A stretch of DNA of 9,681 nt, from assembly GCA_009776695.1 (NCBI GenBank), contig WRNI01000049.1, forward strand, positions 1-9,681, given 5' to 3'. Positions 1 to 4,800 of this stretch are shown piece after piece; position 1 is the first letter of the stretch, and each line of letters opens with the position of its first letter. The notes below the pieces were generated by a model, which worked only from the letters and a program-made list of their open reading frames with translations, was not told the DNA's origin and ran no database searches. The position numbers and the translations under genes are program-made. This DNA comes from Methanomassiliicoccaceae archaeon (lineage in GTDB: Archaea; Thermoplasmatota; Thermoplasmata; Methanomassiliicoccales; Methanomethylophilaceae).

Positions 1-119
1 ATGCCCGTCTCGGGGAACCTAAAGTCGCCGCATACCTCCGCGACACTTCCCAGTATATCATGGCCGAGGAGCACGTTCCTCGGAAATATGACGCCCTTCG
101 ACTTATTGAAACTGTTCAT
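1..119 (-). CDS. egsA: Glycerol-1-phosphate dehydrogenase, N-terminal part (truncated by window edge)
   Basis: The minus strand reads an open frame from an ATG at 119-117 to the window edge, 39 complete codons. It contains the stretch FPRNVLLGHDILGSVAEVC, which matches the start of archaeal NAD(P)-dependent sn-glycerol-1-phosphate dehydrogenases: a Pro-Arg-Asn-Val beta strand, then a Gly-His turn and the first helix. The family reduces dihydroxyacetone phosphate to sn-glycerol-1-phosphate, the backbone of archaeal ether lipids, using a Zn ion in the cytoplasm. The Zn ligands and most of the Rossmann fold lie outside the window. A TATA box at 143-155 on the minus strand sits about 25-30 nt upstream, so the transcript should start within a few bases of the ATG and be nearly leaderless. 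The gene is divergent from the flavoprotein at 198. Identity rests on 39 residues only; another iron-containing-alcohol-dehydrogenase-like protein is a weaker alternative. Confidence 0.75.
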   Translation of the reverse strand, partial: MNSFNKSKGVIFPRNVLLGHDILGSVAEVCGDFRFPETG

Positions 120-142
120 CTGAATATCAGCCGATTACTTAG

Positions 143-155
143 GATAAATATAAAG
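143..155 (-). promoter_or_regulatory. TATA box for egsA
   Basis: On the minus strand this reads CTTTATATTTATC, close to the archaeal TATA consensus. It lies 24-36 nt upstream of the egsA ATG at 119. That spacing predicts a transcript with little or no leader. No Shine-Dalgarno sequence is visible before the ATG, which fits. Confidence 0.6.
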
Positions 156-169
156 TTACACTTGAAAGT

Positions 170-180
170 AAATAAATATG
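170..180 (+). promoter_or_regulatory. TATA box for the flavoprotein gene at 198
   Basis: AAATAAATATG lies 18-28 nt upstream of the ATG at 198, so transcription would start at or next to the start codon. No Shine-Dalgarno sequence precedes that ATG. The egsA box is 15-27 bases away on the other strand, so two promoters share one 78-bp divergent gap. Confidence 0.5.
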
Positions 181-197
181 CGATACAATGCGCATAC

Positions 198-749
198 ATG
201 AATCTCCTTTTCATAACGGGCAGCGCAAGGGCAGACAGCATAACGACCAGGCTGTGCTACATCGCCGCGTCGGTCATGCCGTCATCATCGCTCACGGTGA
301 TAAGGCCGCATGAACTTAACATACAGCATTGCACCGGATGCGGTTCCTGCGCCGTATCTGGAAAATGCGTCATTGACGATGATATGCACCTTGTGTATCA
401 GGCGGTCGGGGAAAGCGATGTCATCGTGATAGCGACGCCCATATACTTTTCGGGGCCGTCGTCAATAATAAAACAAATCATAGACAGATTCCAGTGCGTC
501 TGGTCCTCGGATAACATGAAAGGGAAGAAGAGAACGGCGGCGCTGATCGCCGCCGGCGGGCAGCGGTCGCCGGTATTCTCAAATACGATATCCATCGCAA
601 AGGCGTTCGCGGCGACGGTCGGCGCCGGATGGGCCGGCGAACTGAAAGTAAGCAACACCGACGGTATGACCGATATACCGGACGAAATGGTAACGGAAGC
701 ATGCAGCTTCGGTTCAAAGATAGTATCGAAGCATTTCGAGAGAACATGA
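198..749 (+). CDS. Iron-sulfur flavoprotein (Isf-like, NADPH-dependent FMN reductase/flavodoxin fold)
   Basis: A protein of 183 aa, typical of the family. The flavodoxin-fold FMN-binding start is MNLLFITGSAR (residues 1-11). A compact cysteine motif CX2CX2CX5C follows (Cys45, 48, 51, 57, then Val-Ile-Asp-Asp-Asp-Met), as in methanogen Isf proteins, where it binds a 4Fe-4S cluster. The second flavin loop TPIYFSGPSS is at residues 80-89. Isf proteins are cytoplasmic and pass electrons between ferredoxin or reduced cofactors and FMN, and some reduce O2 or H2O2; the substrate here is unknown. The frame is open from 60, but residues before 198 match nothing in the family, overlap the egsA start and would span both promoters, so I start at 198. 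The TATA box at 170-180 predicts a leaderless mRNA. Its last 18 codons have a diverged copy at 1152-1208. A relative (30-40% by eye around the motifs) lies at 1854-2420. Confidence 0.85.
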   Translation: MNLLFITGSARADSITTRLCYIAASVMPSSSLTVIRPHELNIQHCTGCGSCAVSGKCVIDDDMHLVYQAVGESDVIVIATPIYFSGPSSIIKQIIDRFQCVWSSDNMKGKKRTAALIAAGGQRSPVFSNTISIAKAFAATVGAGWAGELKVSNTDGMTDIPDEMVTEACSFGSKIVSKHFERT

Positions 750-814
750 TATCATTTCCACAACATGTCCGTTCGGAAGGACAGGACGAGTTGCCATAAG
801 ATATTTAATCTAAA

Positions 815-1045
815 ACAGCTAATCCCACCGCAGGGAGTGTAACGGTCCCGCTAGGGACCGGGTTCCTTACGGGAACCACACGCCGAAAGGCCTATTGCCA
901 GTCGATGACAATCGTCATCGGGCCTAAGACCAATCGTATCCGGATCCTCCGGAATAGAGGCATAGATATACACCCCCTACCGGGTTGGTCCCGGGTGTTG
1001 CCGAGCCGTGGAAGACAGGGTAACACCCGGGCTTCCCATCACCGG
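815..1045. ncRNA. Candidate structured RNA of unknown family
   Basis: This stretch has no credible reading frame but is dense in inverted repeats. Perfect 7-bp hairpin 843-849/854-860 (loop GCTA) abuts 6-bp hairpin 861-866/872-877. Four flanking bases, 837-840/878-881, can close both into a three-way junction. Hairpin 903-909/914-920 (7 bp, 4-nt loop) is enclosed by AGGCC/GGCCT at 888-892/921-925. Hairpin 939-944/948-953 (6 bp) is enclosed by a long-range helix 928-934/984-990 (one G-T wobble). Finally, 990-1002 pairs with 1019-1031 over 13 bp with one wobble. Both ends are AT-rich with TATA-like sequence (797-808 on plus, 1063-1081 on minus), so either strand could be transcribed. A TTTT after the last minus-strand stem tilts me slightly to the minus strand. 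I looked for conserved cores of RNase P RNA and SRP RNA and found none. Confidence 0.5.
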
Positions 1046-1062
1046 CATTCTCTGCATATCTT

Positions 1063-1081
1063 TCATATACTTAATATATTT
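1063..1081 (-). promoter_or_regulatory. Possible TATA box for a minus-strand RNA
   Basis: The minus strand reads AAATATATTAAGTATATGA, an AT-rich island in GC-rich surroundings. It is about 20-35 nt upstream of the first strong helix of the candidate RNA (1031). The competing plus-strand box, ATATTTAA near 799-806, is as plausible on sequence alone. Confidence 0.3.
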
Positions 1082-1103
1082 GAAAGACCGCCAGTGCATC
1101 CGC

Positions 1104-1125
1104 CGGCACATCGGCCGGCGTGCCG
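1104..1125. other. GC-rich hairpin between the HisA-like gene and the RNA candidate
   Basis: CGGCAC at 1104-1109 pairs with GTGCCG at 1120-1125; the loop contains the palindrome GCCGGC. It lies 25-46 bases beyond the stop of the minus-strand HisA-like gene and could help end that transcript, but no T-run follows directly, so a terminator role is only a guess. Confidence 0.3.
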
Positions 1126-1149
1126 CCGGAAGCATGCTGTCGGCCCGTT

Positions 1150-1857
1150 TCACGGAAGCATGCAGCTTCCGATCTCCGATCGTCTTGAAAGATTTTGAAA
1201 GAGTCTGACCGCTGACACGAGGACATCGGCGAATCCCATATCATGAAGCGTTCGCATATCTTCGGCCGTTCCGGAACACACATACGGAATGATGATGTCG
1301 GCAAGGTCGCGGACGTTACTCCATATGCCAGCGGCGTTATCAGCGCGGTCGTCGAATACGATGACGTTCCTGAAATTCATTTTCTCGAACGTTCTGATAC
1401 AACTTCTCAGATCCGCTCTCTTTCCCGCGGTGCGTGCGCCGTTCCCGCCGGCGAACACCGCCGGGATGCAGCAGTCCGAGATCTCGATGATCTCTTTCAG
1501 GGCGGCGTCAGACGTGAAATGGTACGGTACGACCAATTTATTTATATCACCGTGGAACGCGTCCATTACGTCACCGGCGTTCCGTATGCCGGTCATCAGC
1601 CATGTTTCGCGCTTCGACCTTATCTTTCTCAGAACGTCCGGCATGATGTCCCCTTTCTGCATACCTTTCACGTCGGCGATCAGTATCGGTATCTCCTTAT
1701 CGCAAACATCCGAAAGCGACGACATGAGATCGCCGTAGCCTACGGTGTTGTCGGTCATCGTCACCGACGCATCGCTCAGCACCGGATGCGATGATACGAG
1801 ATTACCGTTCTTCGTACGTACGGGCATGACCGGTATTATCATGTCAAGACCGTTCAC
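1150..1857 (-). CDS. HisA-like TIM-barrel protein (COG1411-type, HisA/HisF relative)
   Basis: A 235-aa protein of unknown substrate. It begins MNGLDMIIPVMPV, the first barrel strand of HisA-like proteins found in many methanogens. Later barrel strands are recognisable: LIADVKG (near residue 60), TWLMTGIRNAGDVMDAF (near 84-100), VIVFDDRADNAAG (near 164) and a degenerate phosphate-binding turn CSGTAEDMRTLHDMGFADVLVSAV. True HisA/HisF have Gly-Gly-Gly in that turn and conserved catalytic Asp residues; here they are only partly kept, so I do not call a histidine enzyme. The start is GTG at 1857, overlapping the upstream flavoprotein stop as GTGA, which implies translational coupling; ATG at 1842 is the alternative. 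The final 18 residues, from RLFQNL to the stop, are encoded antisense to the flavoprotein remnant and may not be ancestral. Confidence is fair for the fold and low for any reaction. Confidence 0.65.
   Translation of the reverse strand: MNGLDMIIPVMPVRTKNGNLVSSHPVLSDASVTMTDNTVGYGDLMSSLSDVCDKEIPILIADVKGMQKGDIMPDVLRKIRSKRETWLMTGIRNAGDVMDAFHGDINKLVVPYHFTSDAALKEIIEISDCCIPAVFAGGNGARTAGKRADLRSCIRTFEKMNFRNVIVFDDRADNAAGIWSNVRDLADIIIPYVCSGTAEDMRTLHDMGFADVLVSAVRLFQNLSRRSEIGSCMLP
1152..1208 (+). pseudogene. 3' remnant of a second iron-sulfur flavoprotein gene
   Basis: The 57 bases align without gaps to the 3' end of the intact flavoprotein gene (693-749): 42 of 57 bases match, and the frame and TGA stop line up. 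The remnant encodes TEACSFRSPIVLKDFERV against TEACSFGSKIVSKHFERT in the intact gene, 13 of 18 residues identical. Of 15 base differences, 8 are at third codon positions of this frame, and six codons differ silently. This points to divergence while the copy was still coding, followed by loss of everything upstream. Upstream of 1152 the similarity stops abruptly; the open frame continues back to 1008 but resembles no flavoprotein. The remnant lies antisense to the last 18 codons of the HisA-like gene. Confidence 0.65.
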
Positions 1858-2420
1858 GATGAGAACTGGAAGTCCACCGATGCAAGGAGATCATTCAGGA
1901 ACTGCGAATCTTTTACGGTATCCGGCGACGCCTTCGGTATTATACCGGACGAAACGTCAGTGACGCCGAACGACTTGAGCACCGTGAAAAGATGGGTCAT
2001 CATCCCGTGGTACGTCATGTTACCGTCGGGCGCTCCGCAGTTTATCGCGATAACTCCCTTTTTCGGCTTTCCTGATCTTACGGTACGCACACCGTCCTTA
2101 TTGTCCACAAGCGCATACAGCCTGTCAATGAAATTCTTAAAAAGTCCCGTCTCCGCGCCGAAGTATACGGGAACCGCGAGAACAACGGCGTCCGCGTCCT
2201 GTAATTTCCCGTAAAGCGGCGTCATATCGTCGTCCGTAACGCATTTGCCGTTCTTCTTGCAGTACATGCATCCCTTGCAGTGCATTATCTCAAGATCACC
2301 AAGGTCTATCTTTTCGCATTCGTATCCCTTCGGAGAGCATTTTTCTTCTATCGCTTTCAATATTGCGGAGCTTGATCCGTTCCTGCGCGGGCTTCCGTTT
2401 ATCATGAGCATTTTTTTCAT
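1854..2420 (-). CDS. Iron-sulfur flavoprotein (Isf-like, NADPH-dependent FMN reductase family)
   Basis: A 188-aa protein when started at the ATG at 2420. It opens with MKKMLMINGSPRRNGSS, the classic FMN phosphate-binding loop GSPR-x-G-(S/N)S of this family. The cluster motif CX2CX2CX5C uses Cys48, 51, 54 and 60, followed by Val-Thr-Asp-Asp-Asp-Met. VPVYFGAETGLFKNFIDR is the second flavin contact and following helix, and the Cys-Gly-Ala-Pro stretch near the middle is also typical. It probably moves electrons through FMN and a 4Fe-4S cluster in the cytoplasm; the partner is unknown. An ATG at 2447 would add nine residues that the family lacks, but no ribosome site decides between them. The gene is first of a coupled pair with the HisA-like gene (4-nt GTGA overlap). 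Its promoter may be the AT-rich block at 2535-2550, shared with the divergent superoxide reductase gene. Confidence 0.85.
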   Translation of the reverse strand: MKKMLMINGSPRRNGSSSAILKAIEEKCSPKGYECEKIDLGDLEIMHCKGCMYCKKNGKCVTDDDMTPLYGKLQDADAVVLAVPVYFGAETGLFKNFIDRLYALVDNKDGVRTVRSGKPKKGVIAINCGAPDGNMTYHGMMTHLFTVLKSFGVTDVSSGIIPKASPDTVKDSQFLNDLLASVDFQFSS

Positions 2421-2532
2421 AATTATCAGAAGGATATTCGACGTCATGGATGTTAACCTTTTTGTCTGACGTCTTCGCCGGACCTGGAAGTTCAGGGGGT
2501 ATCAATTGCTTCCGGGGAACGGCGGTATCTTT

Positions 2533-2553
2533 TGATATATATTATATATTAAA
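2533..2553 (+). promoter_or_regulatory. TATA box(es) for superoxide reductase, possibly bidirectional
   Basis: A nearly symmetric AT-only run around TATATATTATATATTA lies about 55-75 nt before the ATG at 2607. It predicts a plus-strand transcript start near 2572-2577 and a leader of about 30-35 nt with the ribosome site. Read on the other strand it is an equally good TATA box for the flavoprotein/HisA-like pair, whose leader would then be about 90 nt. Confidence 0.55.
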
Positions 2554-2606
2554 CGAAATATTAATTAACGGAGAGTTACTGATATTATCAGAGCACAGGT
2601 GATAAA

Positions 2607-2984
2607 ATGGCAAAACAAAGAGAAATTTACGTGTGTGCGTTGTGCGGGAACGTTGTCGAAGTGGAGCACGGCGGTAAAGGGACGTTAGTCTGCTGCGGTC
2701 AGAACATGAACTTGCAGGTACCGAACACCGTTGATGCGGCGCAGGAGAAGCATGTCCCGGTGATCGAGAAGAAGGATGGCGGCATATTGGTGAAGATCGG
2801 AAGCGTTGCGCATCCTATGACCGAGGAGCATTATATCGTTTACATAGAGATATGCGACGACGGCATCCTGAGAAGGAAGTACCTTCAGCCAGGAATGCCT
2901 CCGGAGGCGTTCTTCAAAGGCGCTTCGGAAAAGGCGGTGGCGAAGGAATACTGCAATCTTCACGGACTTTGGAAGACGTCGTGA
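2607..2984 (+). CDS. dfx: Desulfoferrodoxin-type superoxide reductase (2Fe-SOR)
   Basis: A 125-aa protein, the usual length. The N-terminal desulforedoxin domain holds a rubredoxin-like FeS4 centre I with ligands Cys10, Cys13, Cys29 and Cys30 (CALCG...VCCGQ). The C-terminal domain holds catalytic centre II: His49 in the EKHVPV motif (with Glu47 and Lys48, the pair that guides superoxide and protonation), His69 (AHPM), His75 (EEHY), Cys116 and His119 (YCNLHGLWK). All ligands are present, so the enzyme should reduce superoxide to H2O2 without making O2, in the cytoplasm, with electrons usually from rubredoxin; no rubredoxin gene is in the window. GGTGA at 2598-2602, 4 nt before the ATG, fixes the start. 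It stands alone between its own promoter and the oligo-T tracts at 3001-3047. Two Fe-S flavoproteins lie next to it, which suggests an oxygen-defence cluster. Confidence 0.95.
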   Translation: MAKQREIYVCALCGNVVEVEHGGKGTLVCCGQNMNLQVPNTVDAAQEKHVPVIEKKDGGILVKIGSVAHPMTEEHYIVYIEICDDGILRRKYLQPGMPPEAFFKGASEKAVAKEYCNLHGLWKTS

Positions 2985-3000
2985 TAAAACCCCTTTCCCC

Positions 3001-3047
3001 TTTTAGTTTATTTTTACTTGCAGCGTACTGTTCAAAGTTAGTTTTTT
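3001..3047 (+). terminator. Oligo-T terminators after the superoxide reductase gene
   Basis: Two T-rich tracts follow the stop: 3001-3015 (TTTTAGTTTATTTTT) and TTTTTT at 3042-3047. There is no strong hairpin before them, as is normal for archaeal intrinsic termination, which uses U-tracts alone. They separate this gene from the leu operon promoter at 3071. Confidence 0.6.
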
Positions 3048-3068
3048 CCCGAGACCCGCATCACGGTA

Positions 3069-3080
3069 AGATATAAATAT
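3069..3080 (+). promoter_or_regulatory. TATA box of the leu operon
   Basis: AGATATAAATAT lies just after the T-tracts. Transcription should start near 3100, giving a leader of about 150 nt before the leuA ATG at 3253. This is much longer than the leaders of the other genes here. Confidence 0.6.
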
Positions 3081-3088
3081 CCGATAAA

Positions 3089-3120
3089 TTGTGACGCACC
3101 TATACCGTCAGGGGTCACAA
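3089..3120 (+). promoter_or_regulatory. Inverted repeat at the leu transcript start (possible operator)
   Basis: TTGTGAC at 3089-3095 and GTCACAA at 3114-3120 form a perfect 7-bp inverted repeat with an 18-bp spacer. The arms lie about 10 and 35 bp downstream of the TATA box and bracket the expected start site, where a repressor would block transcription. The regulator is unknown, and a chance repeat is possible. Confidence 0.3.
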
Positions 3121-3123
3121 AGA

Positions 3124-3168
3124 ATGATGATCTGCACACTGATATCCGAGCTTCGTTTGCTTATTTGA
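3124..3168 (+). CDS. Possible 14-residue leader peptide of the leu operon
   Basis: A short frame in the leu leader encodes MMICTLISELRLLI and stops with TGA. It has four Leu codons (CTG, CTT, TTG, CTT) and three Ile codons among 14. It begins about 24 nt after the predicted transcript start; GGGG at 3111-3114 is a weak ribosome-site candidate. Bacterial leu and ilv operons use leucine- or isoleucine-rich leader peptides for attenuation; this is not established for archaea. The frame could be chance, since ORFs of this size are common. Its value lies in composition, position and the hairpin it overlaps. Confidence 0.25.
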   Translation: MMICTLISELRLLI

Positions 3169-3245
3169 TCGGACAGAGTGTGAACTGGCGGTTTGGAGTG
3201 TGGTCTTTTGAAAACGCAACAAACCAGTGGGAACGCTAAAAAGCG
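3135..3245 (+). promoter_or_regulatory. Leader hairpins with alternative partners before leuA
   Basis: CACACT at 3135-3140, inside the short leader ORF, pairs with AGTGTG at 3177-3182, and within that hairpin TCCGA (3145-3149) pairs with TCGGA (3169-3173). The same CACACT can instead pair with a second AGTGTG at 3197-3202. A second hairpin pairs 3184-3188 plus 3192-3195 with 3220-3228 (9 bp, 3-nt bulge) and puts that second AGTGTG in its loop. A small CGCT/AGCG hairpin (3234-3245) touches the leuA ribosome site. No T-run follows, so any control would act on translation rather than by classical termination. Confidence 0.3.
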
Positions 3246-3252
3246 GGAAGAG

Positions 3253-4800
3253 ATGATATACGACAGCCAATACAATCGTCTTGCGCTCCTCGGAACGAGT
3301 GTTCACGGAGTATCGTTATTCGATACGACGCTGAGGGACGGGGAGCAGGCACCGGGCATCGCATTGAGCGCGGAGGACAAGATGAAGATAGCTTCGGCAC
3401 TGAACGATCTCGGCGTAAGTATCATCGAAGTTGGTTTTGCGGCGTCGGGGGACACCGAACGCGATATGATCAAGAAGATAGCTCAGATGAATCTTTCGTC
3501 AACAGTATGCAGTCTTGCCAGATCTGTGAAAGGAGATATAGACGCGGTGATAGACTGTGACATCGGCTACGTTCACACATTTCTGGCAACATCCGACATT
3601 CATTTAAAGTACAAGTTAAAGATGACTCGCGAGGAAGTTAAAGCAAAGGCAGTGGATGCGATAGAGTACGCAAGGTCGCATGGTCTTAAGGTACAGTTCT
3701 CATGCGAGGACGCCACCCGCACGGATATCGATTTTCTGAAGGAGATGCACATTGCCGCGCAGGACGCCGGCGCCGGGACGATAAACGTTCCCGATACCGT
3801 CGGCGTGATATACCCGACGGCGATGACATACCTCATCTCGGAACTGATGAAAGTAACGAAAGTGCCGATGGCAGTTCACTGTCACAATGATATGGGTCTT
3901 GCTGTTGCGAACTCGCTGGCGGCGGTCGCCGCCGGCGCGAAGCAGGTCCACGTATGCGTGAACGGTCTCGGCGAACGCACCGGGAACGCGGCGCTGGAGG
4001 AGATCGCGTTAGGACTTTACGCAAATTTCGGTGTCGAAGTTGCCGATCTTTCAAGAATAGGCGACGTATCGAAGATGGTGTCGCGTATCACCGGATATCC
4101 GATACCTTATAACAAACCGATAGTGGGAAGGAACGCGTTCGCTCACGAATCCGGTATCCACGTGCACGGCGTGCTGAATAACGCGGCAACATACGAAGCG
4201 TTCAGGCCCGAACTCGTCGGCGTGGACAGGCACATCGTCCTTGGAAAACATTCCGGCGCGCATTCGGTGAAGGACCGCCTGAACGCGCTGAAGGTGAAGT
4301 TCCCCGAAGATAAGATACCCGAGCTCCTGGCAAAGATAAAAGAGCTCGCCGTAGGAGGCAAAGAGATCGATGACGCAGAACTCATGGTGATCGCCGACCA
4401 CATACTGTGGAAGCGCGGCGATGACGATCCGGTAAAGCTGAAGGAGTTCGCCGTGTTCACCGGAAAAGGGGTCACAGCGACGGCGACCGTCGCCGTGGAG
4501 ATAGACGGTTCCGTAAGAACAAGTTCGAACACGGGCATCGGTCCCGTTGACGCATCGATAAAGGCGATCAGGTGCGCCGTTAACGATAAGATCACGTTAG
4601 AAGAATACAAACTGAACGCGATCACCGGCGGCAGCGATTCGATATGTGAAGTCACGGTGGTAATAAAAGGGGCGTACGACCTTTCGAGGCTGTCGGTGGG
4701 CAAGGCCGTAGGACTCGATATAGTGGCGACGAGCGTCGACGCCACTATGGAAGCTATAAACAGGGACTACATAAGGGGCAAGGGTGAGCGAAATGGGTAA
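3253..4800 (+). CDS. leuA: 2-isopropylmalate synthase
   Basis: A 515-aa protein that condenses acetyl-CoA with 2-oxoisovalerate, the first committed step of leucine synthesis. The catalytic TIM barrel has FDTTLRDGEQ (residues 23-32), the metal site HCHND (209-213) and GLGERTGNAALEE (from 238). The linker domain has AHESGIHVHG (from 297) and GKHSG. A C-terminal LeuA dimer/allosteric domain, about residues 397-515, contains TGIGPVDASIKAI and normally binds leucine for feedback inhibition. HTFLATSDIH and NVPDTVG favour isopropylmalate synthase over citramalate synthase; the allosteric domain argues against AksA homocitrate synthase. The leuCDB genes that follow support this. The frame is open to a TTG at 3193, but ATG 3253 has GGGAAG 5 bases upstream and gives the family's normal N-terminus (YDSQYNRLALLG). 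The stop overlaps leuC by 8 nt. Confidence 0.9.
   Translation: MIYDSQYNRLALLGTSVHGVSLFDTTLRDGEQAPGIALSAEDKMKIASALNDLGVSIIEVGFAASGDTERDMIKKIAQMNLSSTVCSLARSVKGDIDAVIDCDIGYVHTFLATSDIHLKYKLKMTREEVKAKAVDAIEYARSHGLKVQFSCEDATRTDIDFLKEMHIAAQDAGAGTINVPDTVGVIYPTAMTYLISELMKVTKVPMAVHCHNDMGLAVANSLAAVAAGAKQVHVCVNGLGERTGNAALEEIALGLYANFGVEVADLSRIGDVSKMVSRITGYPIPYNKPIVGRNAFAHESGIHVHGVLNNAATYEAFRPELVGVDRHIVLGKHSGAHSVKDRLNALKVKFPEDKIPELLAKIKELAVGGKEIDDAELMVIADHILWKRGDDDPVKLKEFAVFTGKGVTATATVAVEIDGSVRTSSNTGIGPVDASIKAIRCAVNDKITLEEYKLNAITGGSDSICEVTVVIKGAYDLSRLSVGKAVGLDIVATSVDATMEAINRDYIRGKGERNG

Noticed and set aside
60..197. N-terminal extension of the first flavoprotein by 46 residues
   Set aside because: The extension overlaps the egsA start and both TATA boxes and resembles no flavoprotein; the FMN-binding fold begins at the ATG at 198.
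693..749. A second HisA-like C-terminus on the minus strand, as the source of the repeat
   Set aside because: Differences between the copies concentrate at third positions of the plus frame, and no other HisA-like sequence precedes it on the minus strand.
1001..1040. Group II intron domain V, suggested by GAGCCGT at 1003-1009
   Set aside because: The rest of the 34-nt domain, with its bulge and closing GTTC, is missing, there is no reverse transcriptase, and these bases sit in the loop and arm of the 13-bp stem.
815..1045. RNase P RNA or SRP RNA
   Set aside because: No GAGGAAAGTCC/ACAGA-type core and no SRP helix 8 loop (GGAAG...AGCAG) on either strand.
905..1208. Small plus-strand proteins of 66-97 aa across the gap
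   Set aside because: Arg/His/Pro-rich composition typical of shadow frames, overlap with the inverted repeats and no ribosome site; only the last 19 codons have homology, as a remnant.
3193..3252. LeuA start at TTG 3193 or TTG 3208
   Set aside because: It would add 15-20 residues absent from the family, while ATG 3253 has a well-placed GGGAAG site. TTG 3208 has GGTG-like sequence nearby, so it is not fully excluded.
3115..3306. Minus-strand 63-aa frame across the leu leader
   Set aside because: No ribosome site or recognisable feature; antisense to the leader and start of leuA.
3193..4800. Homocitrate synthase (AksA) or citramalate synthase instead of LeuA
   Set aside because: The allosteric domain is absent from AksA; the ATS/IPDTVG-type motifs and the leuCDB context favour LeuA over citramalate synthase.
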